Source: Taeniopygia guttata (taxonomy: Eukaryota > Chordata > Aves > Passeriformes > Estrildidae). Taken from it: 64,000 bases of DNA. The stretch is from assembly GCF_048771995.1 (NCBI RefSeq), contig NC_133059.1, forward strand, positions 4,019,001-4,083,000. The letters run 5' to 3'. The position numbers and the translations under genes were made by a program. The notes under the pieces are model-generated. The model did no database searches, was not told where the DNA came from, and saw only the letters and a program-made list of their open reading frames with translations. Below, piece by piece: positions 17,301 through 27,713 of this stretch. The stretch's first letter is position 1. Each line of letters opens with the position of its first letter.

Positions 17301-18563
17301 GGGGACACAGATGGGGTCAGCAGGGACACACAGGGGTCAGCAGGGACACACACGGGGTCAGCAGGGACACACAGGGGTCAGCGGGGACACACAGGGGTCA
17401 GCGGGGACACACAGGGGTCAGCAGGGACACACACGGGGTCAGCAGGGACACACGGGGGTCAGCAGGGACACACGGGGGTCAGCAGGGACACACACGGGGT
17501 CAGCAAGGACACACAGGGGTCAGCGGGGACACACAGGGGTCAGCGGGGACACACAGGGGTCAGTGGGGACACAGATGGGGTCAGCATGGACACACACGGG
17601 GTCAGCAGGGACACACACAGGGTCAGCAGGGACACACACAGGGTCAGCAGGGACACACAGGGGTCAGCGGGGACACACAGGGGTCAGCGGGGACACACAG
17701 GGGTCAGCGGGGACACACGGGGGTCAGCAGGGACACACACAGGGTCAGCGGGGACACAGATGGGGTCAGCAGGGACACACAGGGGTCAGCAGGGACACAC
17801 GGGGGTCAGCAGGGACACACACGGGGTCAGCGGGGACACAGATGGGGTCAGCAGGGACACACAGGGGTCAGCGGGGACACACACGGGGTCAGCAGGGACA
17901 CACAGGGGTCAGCGGGGACACACAGGGGTCAGCGGGGACACACAGGGGTCAGCAGGGACACACAGGGGTCAGCAGGGACACACGGGGGTCAGCAGGGACA
18001 CACGGGGGTCAGCAGGGACACACACGGGGTCAGCAGGGACACACAGGGGGTCACAGCAGGGCCACCGCCACCTCGGCCGGCTCCTGTGGCCACTGGAGAC
18101 AGGGGACACGAGGGCCAGCAGGGACAGCGGGGCCACCCCAGCTCCGAGATGGGCACAGGGGACACAGAGCCACCCCTGAGCCTCCAGAGTTCAGCCCTGG
18201 CAGGACAGCAGGACCCCCAGATCCCCCCAGATCCCCCCATATCCCTGTGCAGCGTCCCCAGAACGCGTGCGGGACCCCGGTAACGCCCTGCGCACCCCCC
18301 AAAGTCCCTCAAAACCCCCCAAAGTCCCTGGAAACGCCCCAAAGTGACGCCCCGGGCAGGCGCTCACCGGCGCTGTTGGCCTCGGCCTCGAGCAGGTGGA
18401 TGTCGGGGCAGTCGGCCAGCGAGTGCTCGAGGCAGAGCTGCAGGAAGCGCGCCTGGGTGCGGCTGACGCGCTTCAGCAGCGCCAGCAGCGCCACGGTCTG
18501 CTCGCACTCGCTCCAGCCGCGGAACCAGCCCGCCACGATGCCCACCTGGTCCCGGAACATCAT
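11395..18563 (-). CDS. SAMD4B: Sterile alpha motif domain protein 4B, Smaug homologue (12 coding exons, 635 aa)
   Basis: Cytoplasmic RNA-binding translational repressor of the Smaug family. Minus-strand coding exons: 18563-18368, 16922-16509, 15894-15634, 15554-15445, 15112-15026, 14747-14528, 14117-14032, 13947-13826, 13361-13172, 12333-12225, 11809-11726, 11423-11395. All are GT-AG and in phase. It opens MMFRDQVGI as in human. The SAM domain is at about residues 291-356 ([18 protein letters not shown]..., with the RNA-contact stretch [16 protein letters not shown]). A PHAT-like helical region follows at about 430-485 ([20 protein letters not shown]). The end, DGTDKTSTI, is identical to human. 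Length is 635 against 694 aa, the loss being in Pro/Gly-rich linkers. Introns hold large minisatellites and two sets of duplicated exon edges. Confidence 0.96.
11490..11725. repeat. CCCCCATGTCC minisatellite in the last SAMD4B intron
   Basis: Units of 11-14 bp on CCCCATGTCCCC and CCCCGTGTCCCC with interspersed CCCCTGTACC. It abuts the donor of the 84-bp penultimate exon. Confidence 0.8.
11830..12220. other. C-rich SAMD4B intron
   Basis: Low-complexity CCCCCATTTTTG and CCCCATTTCTGC repeats between exons 11 and 10. No other feature is seen. Confidence 0.6.
12490..13135. repeat. CCCCAAAATCCTCC minisatellite in SAMD4B intron 9
   Basis: About 40 units of CCAAAATCCTCCCC or CCAAAATCCCCCC. A longer block (about 150 bp) containing GCAGCCCCAAAATCCC and CCTCACCTCCTCCCC recurs about four times. 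Confidence 0.85.
13385..13825. other. SAMD4B intron 8 with a short 20-bp tandem repeat
   Basis: Mostly unique G/A-rich sequence. At about 13755-13815 AGCAGCACGGGAGGGGGTGC is repeated three times next to the exon 8 donor. Confidence 0.6.
14118..14410 (-). repeat. SAMD4B: Three decaying copies of the SAMD4B exon 7 acceptor edge
   Basis: CAGGAGCTGGGTGCACACTG marks the true exon 7 start (14101-14120). Copies begin at 14193 (near-identical over about 50 bp), 14282 and 14365 (only CAGGAGCTG and the G-rich flank kept). Spacings are 92, 89 and 83 bp, so this is a short array anchored on an exon edge, most diverged far from the gene copy. Confidence 0.85.
15118..15312. repeat. 22-bp minisatellite in SAMD4B intron 4
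   Basis: About nine units of GTGTCACACACCTTTTGGGG plus GG. The first two units have variant cores (CTCTACGG, CTGTGGCA). It lies directly against the acceptor of the next exon. Confidence 0.9.
15895..16505. repeat. Pyrimidine-rich intron 2 of SAMD4B
   Basis: From about 16040 to 16500 the plus strand is almost all C and T, with loose repeats such as CCCATTTCTCCTCCCGTTTC. It ends at the exon 2 donor. The transcribed (minus) sense is correspondingly A/G-rich. Confidence 0.8.
16925..18058. repeat. 20-bp minisatellite in SAMD4B intron 1, about 56 copies
   Basis: The unit is GGGACACACAGGGGTCAGCA with CAGATGG, CACACGG and CACGGGG variants. It starts at the exon 2 acceptor on one side and is bounded at 18058 by a duplicated fragment of exon 2. 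Confidence 0.95.
18059..18110 (-). pseudogene. SAMD4B: Duplicated 5' fragment of SAMD4B exon 2
   Basis: About 50 bp match the start of exon 2 (16877-16940) and its flank. The copy reads [13 protein letters not shown] on the minus strand where the exon reads [13 protein letters not shown]. It lies on the far side of the 1.1-kb 20-bp array, so the array is bracketed by the exon and its partial copy. Confidence 0.9.
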
Positions 18564-18599
18564 GGCTGGGCTGGGGGGCTCCGGGGGGCTCCGGGGGGG

Positions 18600-19990
18600 A
18601 GGGAGGGAGGGGAGGCGGCCCTGCCCCCCCCTCAGGTGGCGGGGGGCCCCCCCCGGGCCGGGCAGCACATGGGGGGTGCGGGCAGGGGGTACCAAGGGGC
18701 CCCCCCGGGCTGGGAGCTGCGGGAGGGTCCGGAGGGTCCTGTGGAGAGAGGGCAGTGGGTCAGGGGTGGGGACACCCCAAAATGGGGACACCTCTGGGCT
18801 GGGACACCCCTGGGTGGGGACAGCCCTGAGTGGGGACACCCCAAAATGGGGACACCCCTGGGCTGGGAGCTACGGGAGGGTCCGGAGGGTCCTGTGGAGA
18901 GAGGGCAGGGGGTCAGGGGTGGGGACACCCCAAAATGGGGACAGCCCTGAGTGGGGACACCCCAAAATGGGGACACCCCTGAGTGGGGACACCCCTGAGT
19001 GGGGACACCCCAAAATGGGGACACCCCAAAATGGGGACACCCCAAAATGGGGACACCCCCGGGCTGGGAGCGTGGGAGAGGGTCCAGAGGGTCCTGCGGA
19101 GAGAGGGGGCAGGGGTCAGGGGTGGGGACATCGTGAGGGGACACCCCTGAGTGGGGACACCCCCGGGATGGGACACCCCTGAGTGGGGACACCCCAAAAT
19201 GGGGACACCCCTGGGCTGGGACACCCCAAAATGGGGACACCCCTGGGCTGGGAGCGTGGGAGAGGGTCCGGAGGGTCCTGTGGAGAGAGGGCAGTGGGTC
19301 AGGGGTGGGGACACCCCAAAATGGGGACAGCCCTGAGTGGGGACACCCCAAAATGGGGACACCCCTGAGTGGGGACACCCCCGAGAAGGGACACCTGAGA
19401 GACCAGAGATGGGACACCGAAGTGGGGACGACATCGGGAGGGGACATCCGAATGGAGACACCCCTGAGAAGGGACACCCAAGAGGGGACACCGGAATGGG
19501 GACACCCCCGGGATGGGACACCGGGGAGGGGACACCCCCGAGAGGAGATACCCGAGAGGGGACATCGGAACGGGGACAGCCGTGAGGGGACACCGGAGTA
19601 GGGACACCCGGGACGGGACACCCCTCTCAGCCACACCGGACAGGCGGGGGACACACACAGCCGCTCTCCGGGGGGGACGGGGATCCCCGAAAGGCACCGG
19701 GGACCCCCCGAGAGAGGCCTCACGCCCCTCCCCCGAGCACCCTCCGCGGGCTCAGGGACCCTCCCGTACCGGGGACCCTCCCGTACCGGGGGACAAGAGA
19801 CCCCCACAGCCAACCGGGACCCAACCGGCGCCCACCCGGTGACCGGGACCCCCCCAAGGAGGCCTCACCGCCCTCCCATGACCATCAGGGACCCTCCCGT
19901 ACCGGGGGACAACAAGAGACCCCCAGAGGGAACCGGGACCCAACCGGGACCCACCGGGGCCCCTCCCGGTGACCGGGACCCCCGAAACCC
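18600..19990. repeat. Minisatellites in the SAMD4B 5' intron
   Basis: 18740-19400 holds blocks of GGGGACACCCCAAAATGGGG and GGGACACCCCTGAGTGG. A longer block ending GGGCTGGGAGC and GGGTCCGGAGGGTCCTG recurs four times. 19400-19620 holds looser GGGGACACC units, and 19740-19990 repeats GGGACCCTCCCGTACCGG with AACCGGGACCC. Confidence 0.8.
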
Positions 19991-20301
19991 ACCGGGGCCG
20001 GACCCCCGCTCCCACCCGCAGCGATCCCGGGTTCCAGCACCCCGCACGGCCGCAGCGGCTGCGCGGTGTCCCCGCCCCGGGCCCGGGGCTCCGCCGCCGC
20101 CGCCGCCGCTGTCCCGTCCGCGCGGGGCGGGGGGCGCAGGGGGAGCGCAGGCCGGGCGGGCCCGGGGCCGGCCGCGGGGGCTCGGCGAGCCCCGGGGAGC
20201 CCGCGGGGGGCGGTCCCGGCGGTCCCGGCGGTCCCGGTGGTCCCGGGCAGCCCCCGCGGGGTCCCGGCGGCTCCCGGGGGTCGCGGCCGCCCCTCACTCA
20301 C

Positions 20302-20600
20302 CGCCGCCGCCGCGCAACGTCAGCGCGTACCGCACGCACCCAGCGTCCTGCGTCACCGCGCCGCCGCCGGCCGGCCAATCACAGAGCGGAGCGCCGCGGG
20401 GAGAAACCGCGCGGCCCCGCCCTCCGCGAGGGGCGGCCAATGGGAGAGCCCCGCGCAGGCGCGCGCGGAGGAGGCGGGGTCAGGGGGTGAGCGCGGGGTT
20501 GGACACGCCCCTCGGCGGCTGACCACGCCCCCTCCTCCTCCGCGGAACTGTCAATCACGGAGGACACGCCCCCTCCTGCCTTTGGCCACGCCCCCGCCGC
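20302..20600 (-). promoter_or_regulatory. SAMD4B: SAMD4B promoter and non-coding first exon
   Basis: CpG island. Minus-strand GGCG followed by GTGAGT gives a strong donor with the exon ending at 20302. CCAAT boxes lie at about 20375 and 20438. The exon is inferred from the donor and CpG content only. Confidence 0.55.
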
Positions 20601-20609
20601 CTCGCGCTG

Positions 20610-21775
20610 TCCCCCAGTGCCCCCCCAGTATCCCCCCAGTGTCCCCCAGTATCCCCCAGTATTCCCCCAGTATCCCCCCAGTGCCCCCCAGTGCCCCCCC
20701 AGTATCCCCCCAGTGTCCCCCAGTATCCCCCCAGTGCCCCCCAGTGTCCCCCCAGTATCCCCCCAGTGCCCCCCCAGTGCCCCCCCAGTGTCCCCCCAGT
20801 ATCCCCCAGTGCCCCCCAGTGTCCCCCAGTGTCCCCCCAGTGCCCCCCAGTGCCCCCCAGTGTCCCCCAGTGTCCCCCAGTATCCCCCCAGTGTCCCCCA
20901 GTGCCCCCCAGTGCCGCCCCAGTATCCCCCCAGTGTCCCCCAGTGCCCCCCAGTGCCCGCCAGTGTCCCCCAGTATCCCCCCAGTGTCCCCCAGTGCCCC
21001 CCAGTGCCCCCCCAGTATCCCCCAGTGTCCCCCAGTATCCCCCAGTGCCCCCCAGTGTCCCCCAGTATCCCCCAGTATCCCCCCAGTGTCCCCCAGTATC
21101 CCCCCAGTGCCCCCCAGTGCCCCCCCAGTATCCCCCCAGTGTCCCCCAGTATCCCCCCAGTGTCCCCCCAGTATCCCCCCAGTGCCCCCCCAGTGCCCCC
21201 CCAGTGTCCCCCCAGTATCCCCCAGTGCCCCCCAGTGTCCCCCAGTGTCCCCCCAGTGCCCCCCAGTGCCCCCCAGTGTCCCCCAGTGTCCCCCAGTATC
21301 CCCCCAGTGTCCCCCAGTGCCCCCCAGTGCCGCCCCAGTATCCCCCAGTGTCCCCCAGTGCCCCCCAGTGCCCGCCAGTGTCCCCCAGTATCCCCCCAGT
21401 GTCCCCCAGTGCCCCCCAGTGCCCCCCCAGTATCCCCCAGTGTCCCCCAGTATCCCCCAGTGCCCCCCAGTGCCCCCCCAGTATCCCCCAGTGCCCCCCA
21501 GTGCCCCCCAGTGCCCCCCAGTGCCCCCCAGTGCCCCCCAGTGTCCCCCAGTATCCCCCCAGTGCCCCCCAGTGCCCCCCAGTGTCCCCCAGTGTCCCCC
21601 AGTGTCCCCCCCACTATCCCCCAGTATCCCCCAGTGTCCCCCAGTGCCCCCCAGTGTCCCCCAGTGTCCCCCAGTGCCCCCCCCACTATCCCCCAGTATC
21701 CCCCAGTGTCCCCCAGTGCCCCCCCAGTATCCCCCAGTATCCCCCAGTATCTCCCAGTGTCCCCAGTGCTCCTGG
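20610..21775. repeat. CCCCCAGTGTC/CCCCCAGTATC minisatellite
   Basis: Over 100 short units of 9-11 bp alternating CCCCCAGTGCC, CCCCCAGTGTC and CCCCCAGTATC in the SAMD4B-LRFN1 intergenic space. Blocks of 300-400 bp recur almost unchanged (for example 20760-20960 and 21200-21400), showing a later segmental duplication inside the array. Confidence 0.9.
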
Positions 21776-21789
21776 CCCCGTGTCTCCCA

Positions 21790-22515
21790 GTGCTCCCAGT
21801 GTCCCCCAGTGCACCTCAGTGTCCCTGGTGTCCGTGTGTCTGTCCCTGTGTCCCTGGGTCCATTCGTGTCTGCGTGTGTGTCCCTCTGTCTGTCTGTCTC
21901 TCCGTGTGTCCATCCCCGTGTCCATCTCTGTGTCCGTGTGTCCATCCCCATGTCCGTGTGTCCAGCCCCATGTCCATGTGTCCATCTCTGTGTCCGTGTG
22001 TCCATCTCTGTGTCCGTGTGTCCATCCCCGTGTCCATGTGTCCATCTCTGTGTCCATGTGTCCAGCCCCATGTCCCTCTGTCAGTGTGTCCATCCCCGTG
22101 TCCATCCCTGTGTCCATGTGTCCCTCCCTGTGTCCTTGTGGCCATCCCCGTGTCCATCTCCATGTCCCTGTGTCCGTGTGTCCATCTCCAGGTCCCTGTG
22201 TCCGTGTGTCCATCCCCGTGTCCGTGTGTCCAGCCCCATGTCCATGTGTCCATCTCTGTGTCCGTGTGTCCATCCCCGTGTCCGTGTGTCCATCCCCATG
22301 TTCCCCTGTCAGTGTGTCCATCCCTGTGTCCATGCGTCCATCCCCTCCGTGTGTCTGTCTGTCTGTCCACGCGTCCATCCCCTCTGTGTGTCCATCCCCG
22401 TGTCCGTCCGTCCGTCCGTCCGTCTGTCCGTGTGTCCATCCCCGTGTCCGTCCGTCTGTCCGTGTGTCCATCCCCGTGTCCCCGTGTCCATCCCCGTGTC
22501 CGTCCGTCTGTCCGC
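21790..22515. repeat. GTGTCCATCCCC minisatellite
   Basis: About 55 units of 10-14 bp (GTGTCCATCTCT, GTGTCCGTGTGT, GTGTCCATCCCC), becoming CCGTCCGTCTGT near 22400-22510. It stops at the LRFN1 CpG island. Confidence 0.9.
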
Positions 22516-23140
22516 GCTCCCGCCGTGGCCCCGCCCCGCCCGGCCCCGCCCCGGCCCCGCCCGGCCCCGCCCCGCCGGTTCTGCGGCTCCGAGCGGCGGC
22601 CGCGGCCTCACCGGGGCCTCTCCGGGGCGGCGGGTCCGGGGCTGCTCCGGGCCCCCCGCACCCCGAGCCCGGCGGCCGCTCCCGGGGCCGTCCTGCGCCT
22701 GGATCCATCCCGGATCCATCCCCGGCTGCATCCCGGATCCATCCCCGAATCCCGGATCCGCCCCGGATCCATTCCCGGCTCCATCCCCGCATCCCGGCTC
22801 CATCCCGGATCCACCCCGGCTCCATCCCCGCATCCCGGCTCCATCCCGGATCCCGCTCCCTCCATCCCGGCCCCCATCCCCGCATCCCGGTGTCCCCCCC
22901 GCCGCCATCCCGGTCCCCTCTCCCCTCCCCCGGTCCCATCCCGGTGATTCCCGACATCCCCCCCCACCCCCACCACCCCTCCCCATCCCGGTGAAGCCGG
23001 GCCCGGTGCCCCCCGCCCCAATTCCCGTTCCCCCCCCCCTTTCCCGGTGCCCCCCCGATGCCCCCGCGGTAGGGCAAGGCCCGAGCCCCCCCCCCCCCCC
23101 GGAGCAGCGATGGGAGCGTCGGTGGGCTGAGCCCCCCCAG
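22505..23140 (+). promoter_or_regulatory. LRFN1: LRFN1 CpG-island promoter and probable non-coding exon 1
   Basis: Very CpG-rich. It includes a short repeat GGATCCATCCCGGCTCCATC at 22700-22860. CCCCCCCAG followed by GTACCG gives a donor with the exon ending at 23140, about 2.1 kb before the coding exon. No coding sequence is evident in it. Confidence 0.55.
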
Positions 23141-23154
23141 GTACCGCCGGGGGG

Positions 23155-24510
23155 CCGGGAGGGACTGGGAGGCACTGGGGCTGGGTTGAGCTGCACTGGG
23201 CCATACTGGGATGTACTGGGGCTGGATTGGGCTGCACTGGGCCATACTGGGATGTACTGGGGCTGGGTTGGCCTGCATTGGGCCATACTGGGATGTACTG
23301 GGGCTGGATTGGCCTGCACTGGGCCATACTGGGAAGCACTGGGATATACTGGGCTGTACTGCTCTGTACTGGGATATATTGGGCTGTACTGGGCTGTACT
23401 AGGCTGTACTGGGATGTATTGGGTTATACCGGGCCATGCTGGGCCGTACTGGGCTGTGCTGGGCTGTACTGGGATATACTGGGCTGTACTGGGCTGGGCA
23501 GTGTCTGTAATGGTCTGTATGGGGATGTACTGGTTTGCACTGGGCTGTGCTTCATTGTACTGGCCTGTACTGGGCCATACTGGGCTATACTGGGCTGTGC
23601 TGGGCCATGCTGAAATGTACTGGGTTGTACTGGGCTGTACTGGGCCATACTGGGATGTACTGGGTTATACTGGGCTGTGCTGTCCTGTACTGGGTTATAC
23701 TGGGCTGTATTGGGCCATACTGGGATGTACTGGGTTGTACTGGGCTGTACTGGGCCATACTGGGATGTACTGGGCTATACTGGGCTGTGCTGTCCTGTAC
23801 TGGGTTATACTGGTCTGTACTAGCCCGTACTGGGCTGTACTGGCCCGTACTGGGCTGTGATAGGCCATACTGGGATGTCCTGTTCTGTACTGGTCCATAC
23901 TGGGCTGTGCTGGGATGTACTGGGCTGTACTGGGCTGTGCTGGGCCATGCTGGGATGTTCTGATCTTTACTGGGTGATGCTGTACCGTACTGGTCTGTAC
24001 TGGGCTGTGCTCTTCTGTACTGGTCCATACTGGGCCATACTGGGATGTACTGGGATGTGCTGGGCCGCATTAACCTGGAATGGACACTGGGGGTGTGTGC
24101 AGGGGATGCTGGGCTGAACTGGGCCGAACTGGGCTGAACTGGGCTGAACTGGGCCAGACTGGGTGAACTGGGCCAGACTGGGTTGAACTGGGCTGGATTT
24201 GGCCTTACTGGGGTGTGTGGGGCTGTACTGGGCTGAACTGGGCTGTGTGCTGCTCAACTGGTCTGTACTGGCCCATACTGGTGGATGTGAATCTGTACTG
24301 GTCCGTACTGGTTTGTACTGGTCTGTACTGGTCCCTATTGGTGGGTGTAAATCTGTACTGGTCTGTATTGGTTCATACTGGTCCGCACTGGTCCCTGTTG
24401 ATGGGTGTGAACCTGTACTGGTCCGTACTGGTTTGTATTGGTCCCTGTTGATGGGTGTGAACCTATACTGGTCTGTACTGGTTTGTACTGGCCTGTCCCC
24501 TGTCACCACA
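23155..24510. repeat. 10-bp GTACTGGGCT minisatellite in the LRFN1 5' intron
   Basis: About 130 units of roughly 10 bp (GTACTGGGCT, ATACTGGGCC, GTACTGGTCT). The last part (24260-24480) forms a longer unit of about 65 bp containing GGTGGGTGTAAATCTGTACT or a variant. Confidence 0.9.
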
Positions 24511-24549
24511 GGCCCCACGGCAACGCCTGGACAGGACCAGGATGGAGCC

Positions 24550-25135
24550 CTGAGAGGAGGTAATGGGAGCACTGGGAGCACTGGGAGCACTGGGAACACT
24601 GGGAACACTGGGCTCTCACTGGGATCTCACTGGGAACACTGGGATCTCACTGGGATCTACTGGGATCTCATTGGGATCTCATTTGGATCTCCCTGGGAGC
24701 ACCGGGATCTCCCTGGGATCTCACCGGGATCTCACCGGGATCTCCCTGGGATCTCACCGGGATCTCACCGGGATCTCACTGGGATCTCACTGGGATCTCA
24801 CTGGGATCTCACTGGGAGCTCACCGGGATCTCACTGGGATCTCACTGGGATCTCACTGGGATCTCACTGGGATCTCACCGGGATCTCACCGGGAGCTCAC
24901 CGGGATCTCACCGGGAGCTCACCGGGATCTCACTGGGATCTCACTGGGATCTCACCGGGATCTCACTGGGATCTCACTGGGATCTCACTGGGAGCTCGCC
25001 GGGATCTCACTGGGATCTCACTGGGAGCTCACCGGGATCTCACCGGGATCTCACTGGGAGCTCACCGGGATCTCACTGGGAGCTCACCGGGATCTCACCG
25101 GGATCTCACCGGGATCTCACTGGGATCTCACTGGA
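24550..25135. repeat. 11-bp GGATCTCACTG minisatellite
   Basis: About 50 units of GGATCTCACTG or GGATCTCACCG with GGGAGCTCACC variants, still in the LRFN1 5' intron. It ends 100 bp before the coding exon. Confidence 0.9.
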
Positions 25136-25235
25136 ATTTAGCAGTGTGCTGTGGGATCTTGTGGCCGGGATTGGCCGTGACCCCGCCGTGACCCCGCTGT
25201 GACCCCTGGGTTCCCCCGCAGGCGCGGCCGCGGGG

Positions 25236-27713
25236 ATGGCGAAGCTGCTGGTGCCGCTGGTGGTGCTGGGGGCCGTGTCCGGGGCGGGGGTCCCGGTGTC
25301 GCCGCCGTCGCCGCGGTGCCCCCCGCGCTGCCTGTGCCCCGCGGCCGCGCCCAGCCCCACGCTGCTGTGCGCCCGCACCGGGCTGCTGGCCGTGCCGCCC
25401 AGCCTGGACCGCGGCGCCGTGGAGCTGCGCCTGGCCGACAACTTCATCGGCGCCGTGGGCCGCGCCGACTTCGCCAACATGAGCAGCCTGGTGCACCTGA
25501 CGCTGTCGCGGAACGGGCTGCGCCGCCTGGCCCCCGGCGCCTTCGCCGACCTGCGCGCCCTGCGAGCGCTGCACCTGGACGGCAACCGGCTGCCGGCGCT
25601 GAGCGGGCCGCAGCTGCGCGGGCTGGCCAGCCTGCGCCACCTCATCCTGGCCAACAACCAGCTGGCCGCCATCGACGCCGCCGCCTTCGCCGCCTTCGCC
25701 GCCACCGTGGAGGACCTGGACCTGTCGCACAACAACCTGCCGGCCCTGCCCTGGGACGCCGTGGCCGCCATGGGCAGCCTGGCCACGCTGACCCTGGACC
25801 ACAACCTGCTGGAGCGGGTGCCGGCCGGCGCCGTGGCGCGGCTGCCGCGCCTGGCCCGGCTGGACCTGACGGCCAACCGGCTGCGGGCGCTGCCGCCGGT
25901 GCCGGGGCCGCCGGGGCCGGCGCTGGCGGCCGGGGGGAACCCGTTGCACTGCAACTGCGAATTGCTGTGGCTGCGCCGCGTGGCTCAGCCGGGCCGCCTG
26001 GAGACCTGCGCCACGCCGGCGCCGCTGGCCGGGCGGCTGCTGGGCGCCGTGCCCGAGGAGGAGCTGACCTGCCGGGCCCCCGCCGTCACCGCCGCGGCCG
26101 CGCACCCGCCCGCGGTCACCGAGGGGCAGCCGCTGCGCCTGGGCTGCGCCGCCGTCGGGGACCCGCCGCCCGCGCTGCACTGGCTGGGCCCCGACGGGCG
26201 CGTGGTGCAGAACGGCTCCCGGCGCTCGGTGGGCGCCGACGGCTCCCTGGAGCTCCGCGTGGCCACCCTGAGGGACCACGGCGGCTTCACCTGCGTGGCC
26301 GCCAACGCCGCGGGCGAGGCGGCCGCGCGCGTCGATGTCGTGGTGGTGCCGCTGCCGGTGCCGCGGGGACGGGACGGGGACGGGGAGGCCGCGGCCGCGG
26401 AGCCGGGGCCGGGACCCTCGGATATGGCCCAAGCGGGCGGCAATGACACCTGGGGGGGGCCCGGGGAGCGGCGGGTGGTGGCGGCGGAGGTGACGGGGTC
26501 CTCGGCGCGCATCCGGTGGCTGCCGCAGCGCCACGTGCCCGGCGTGCGCATGGTGCAGATCCAGTACAACAGCTCGGCCGACGATGCCCTGGTCTACAGG
26601 TGGGCGCCCGGGGGTCTGGGGCGGGTCTAGGGGCGGCTCCAGTGGGTTTTGGGGACGCCCGTGGTGCTCCAGGGTGCTCTGGGGGGAGCTCTGCTGGGTT
26701 TTGAGGGTCCCTGTGGGTCTCCAGAGGGGTCTGGGAAGGGTCTTGGGTGTCCCGGGGGAAGCTCAAGGGGGTTTGGGGCATTGGTGGGGAGCTTGGGGGG
26801 CTTCAAGTGGATTTTGGGTGGTCTTGAGGGCTCCGGGGGGGGGGGGGATCTGTGTGTCCCGGAGGATTGTGGGGGAGGATGTTCGGGTGGGTATTGGGGG
26901 GGTCCCGGGGGGCTCTGAGGGGATGTCAAGGAAATTTTTTATCTCTGGGGGGCTTCAGGGGTTCCCCGGTGAGGTCCTAGGGGCACTCAGGGGCGTCCCG
27001 GGGGTCTCTGGGGTGTGTTCGAGGTGTTTGGGGGGATCCCGGCACTCTCTGGCACGTCTTCGAGGGGTCCTGGACGGGTTTTCGGCTTCCTGCGGGGGGG
27101 GTGCGGGGGGTCTCGCTCCTCCCCCGACTCCCCTCGCCCCCTCCCCAGGTTGTTGCCCCCCTCCAGCCGCACCTTCGTGCTGCGGGACCTGGCCCCGGGC
27201 CGCCAGTACGAGCTCTGCGTGTCCGCGCTCCGCGTGGTCGGGGACCCCCCCGCCGCCCCCCGCCCGCTCGGCTGCGTCTCCTTCGCCACGGCCGCCGCTC
27301 CGCCGGGCTGCGCCGCGCCGCCGCGGCCCCACTTCTTGGGGGGCACCGTCATCATCGTCATCGGCGCCGCCATCGCCGCCTCCGTGCTCGTCTTCATCCT
27401 CATCCTCACGGCGCGCTGGAAGGCGGCGGCGGGGGCGCGGCGCCCCCCGCCCGCCCTCACCAGCGTCTGCTCCCAAACCAACGGCGGCCCCCGGCCCGCC
27501 GAGACCCCCGAGCTGCCCCCGCTGCCCCCTCTGCCCCCGGTGGCGGCCGGGGGGGCGCGGGGGTTGTTCCCCAGCCACAGCTACCCCCGGCGGGCGCGGC
27601 CGCGGCGCCACGGGTCCCTGCCGCGGCTGGACGCGCCCGAGGGGAGCCCCCTGGGACCCCCCCTGCGCCCCTCCTTCGGCAGCACCCACTGGATGCTGGA
27701 GAGCACCGTGTGA
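25236..27713 (+). CDS. LRFN1: Leucine-rich repeat and fibronectin III domain protein 1, SALM family (2 coding exons, 642 aa)
   Basis: Single-pass postsynaptic adhesion molecule. Coding exons are 25236-26599 and 27149-27713. The start follows an acceptor (CCCCCGCAG) at 25219. Visible order: signal peptide (1-18), LRRNT cysteines (about 27-45), six or seven leucine-rich repeats (about 60-225), LRRCT with NPLHCNCELLWLRR, an Ig domain (about 290-375, FTCVAAN), an FN3 domain split by the intron (about 425-505), a transmembrane helix (about 519-543) and a short cytoplasmic tail ending ESTV, a class I PDZ ligand. Human LRFN1 is 771 aa; the cytoplasmic tail here is about 120 residues shorter but keeps the SQTNG motif, SHSYPRRAR and the C-terminus. 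Composition is extremely GC-rich. Confidence 0.95.

Noticed and set aside
16120-19182. A plus-strand open frame of about 1020 codons antisense to SAMD4B
   Set aside because: It runs through pyrimidine-rich and 20-bp repeat sequence plus the reverse of SAMD4B exon 2. It is a low-complexity artefact.
20066-23860. An open frame of over 1260 codons upstream of LRFN1
   Set aside because: Proline-rich translation of minisatellites and a CpG island, with no protein-like segment.
25128-26534. Long minus-strand frames opposite LRFN1
   Set aside because: GC-rich codon usage of LRFN1 leaves the antisense frames open. The LRR, Ig and FN3 domains are clearly on the plus strand.
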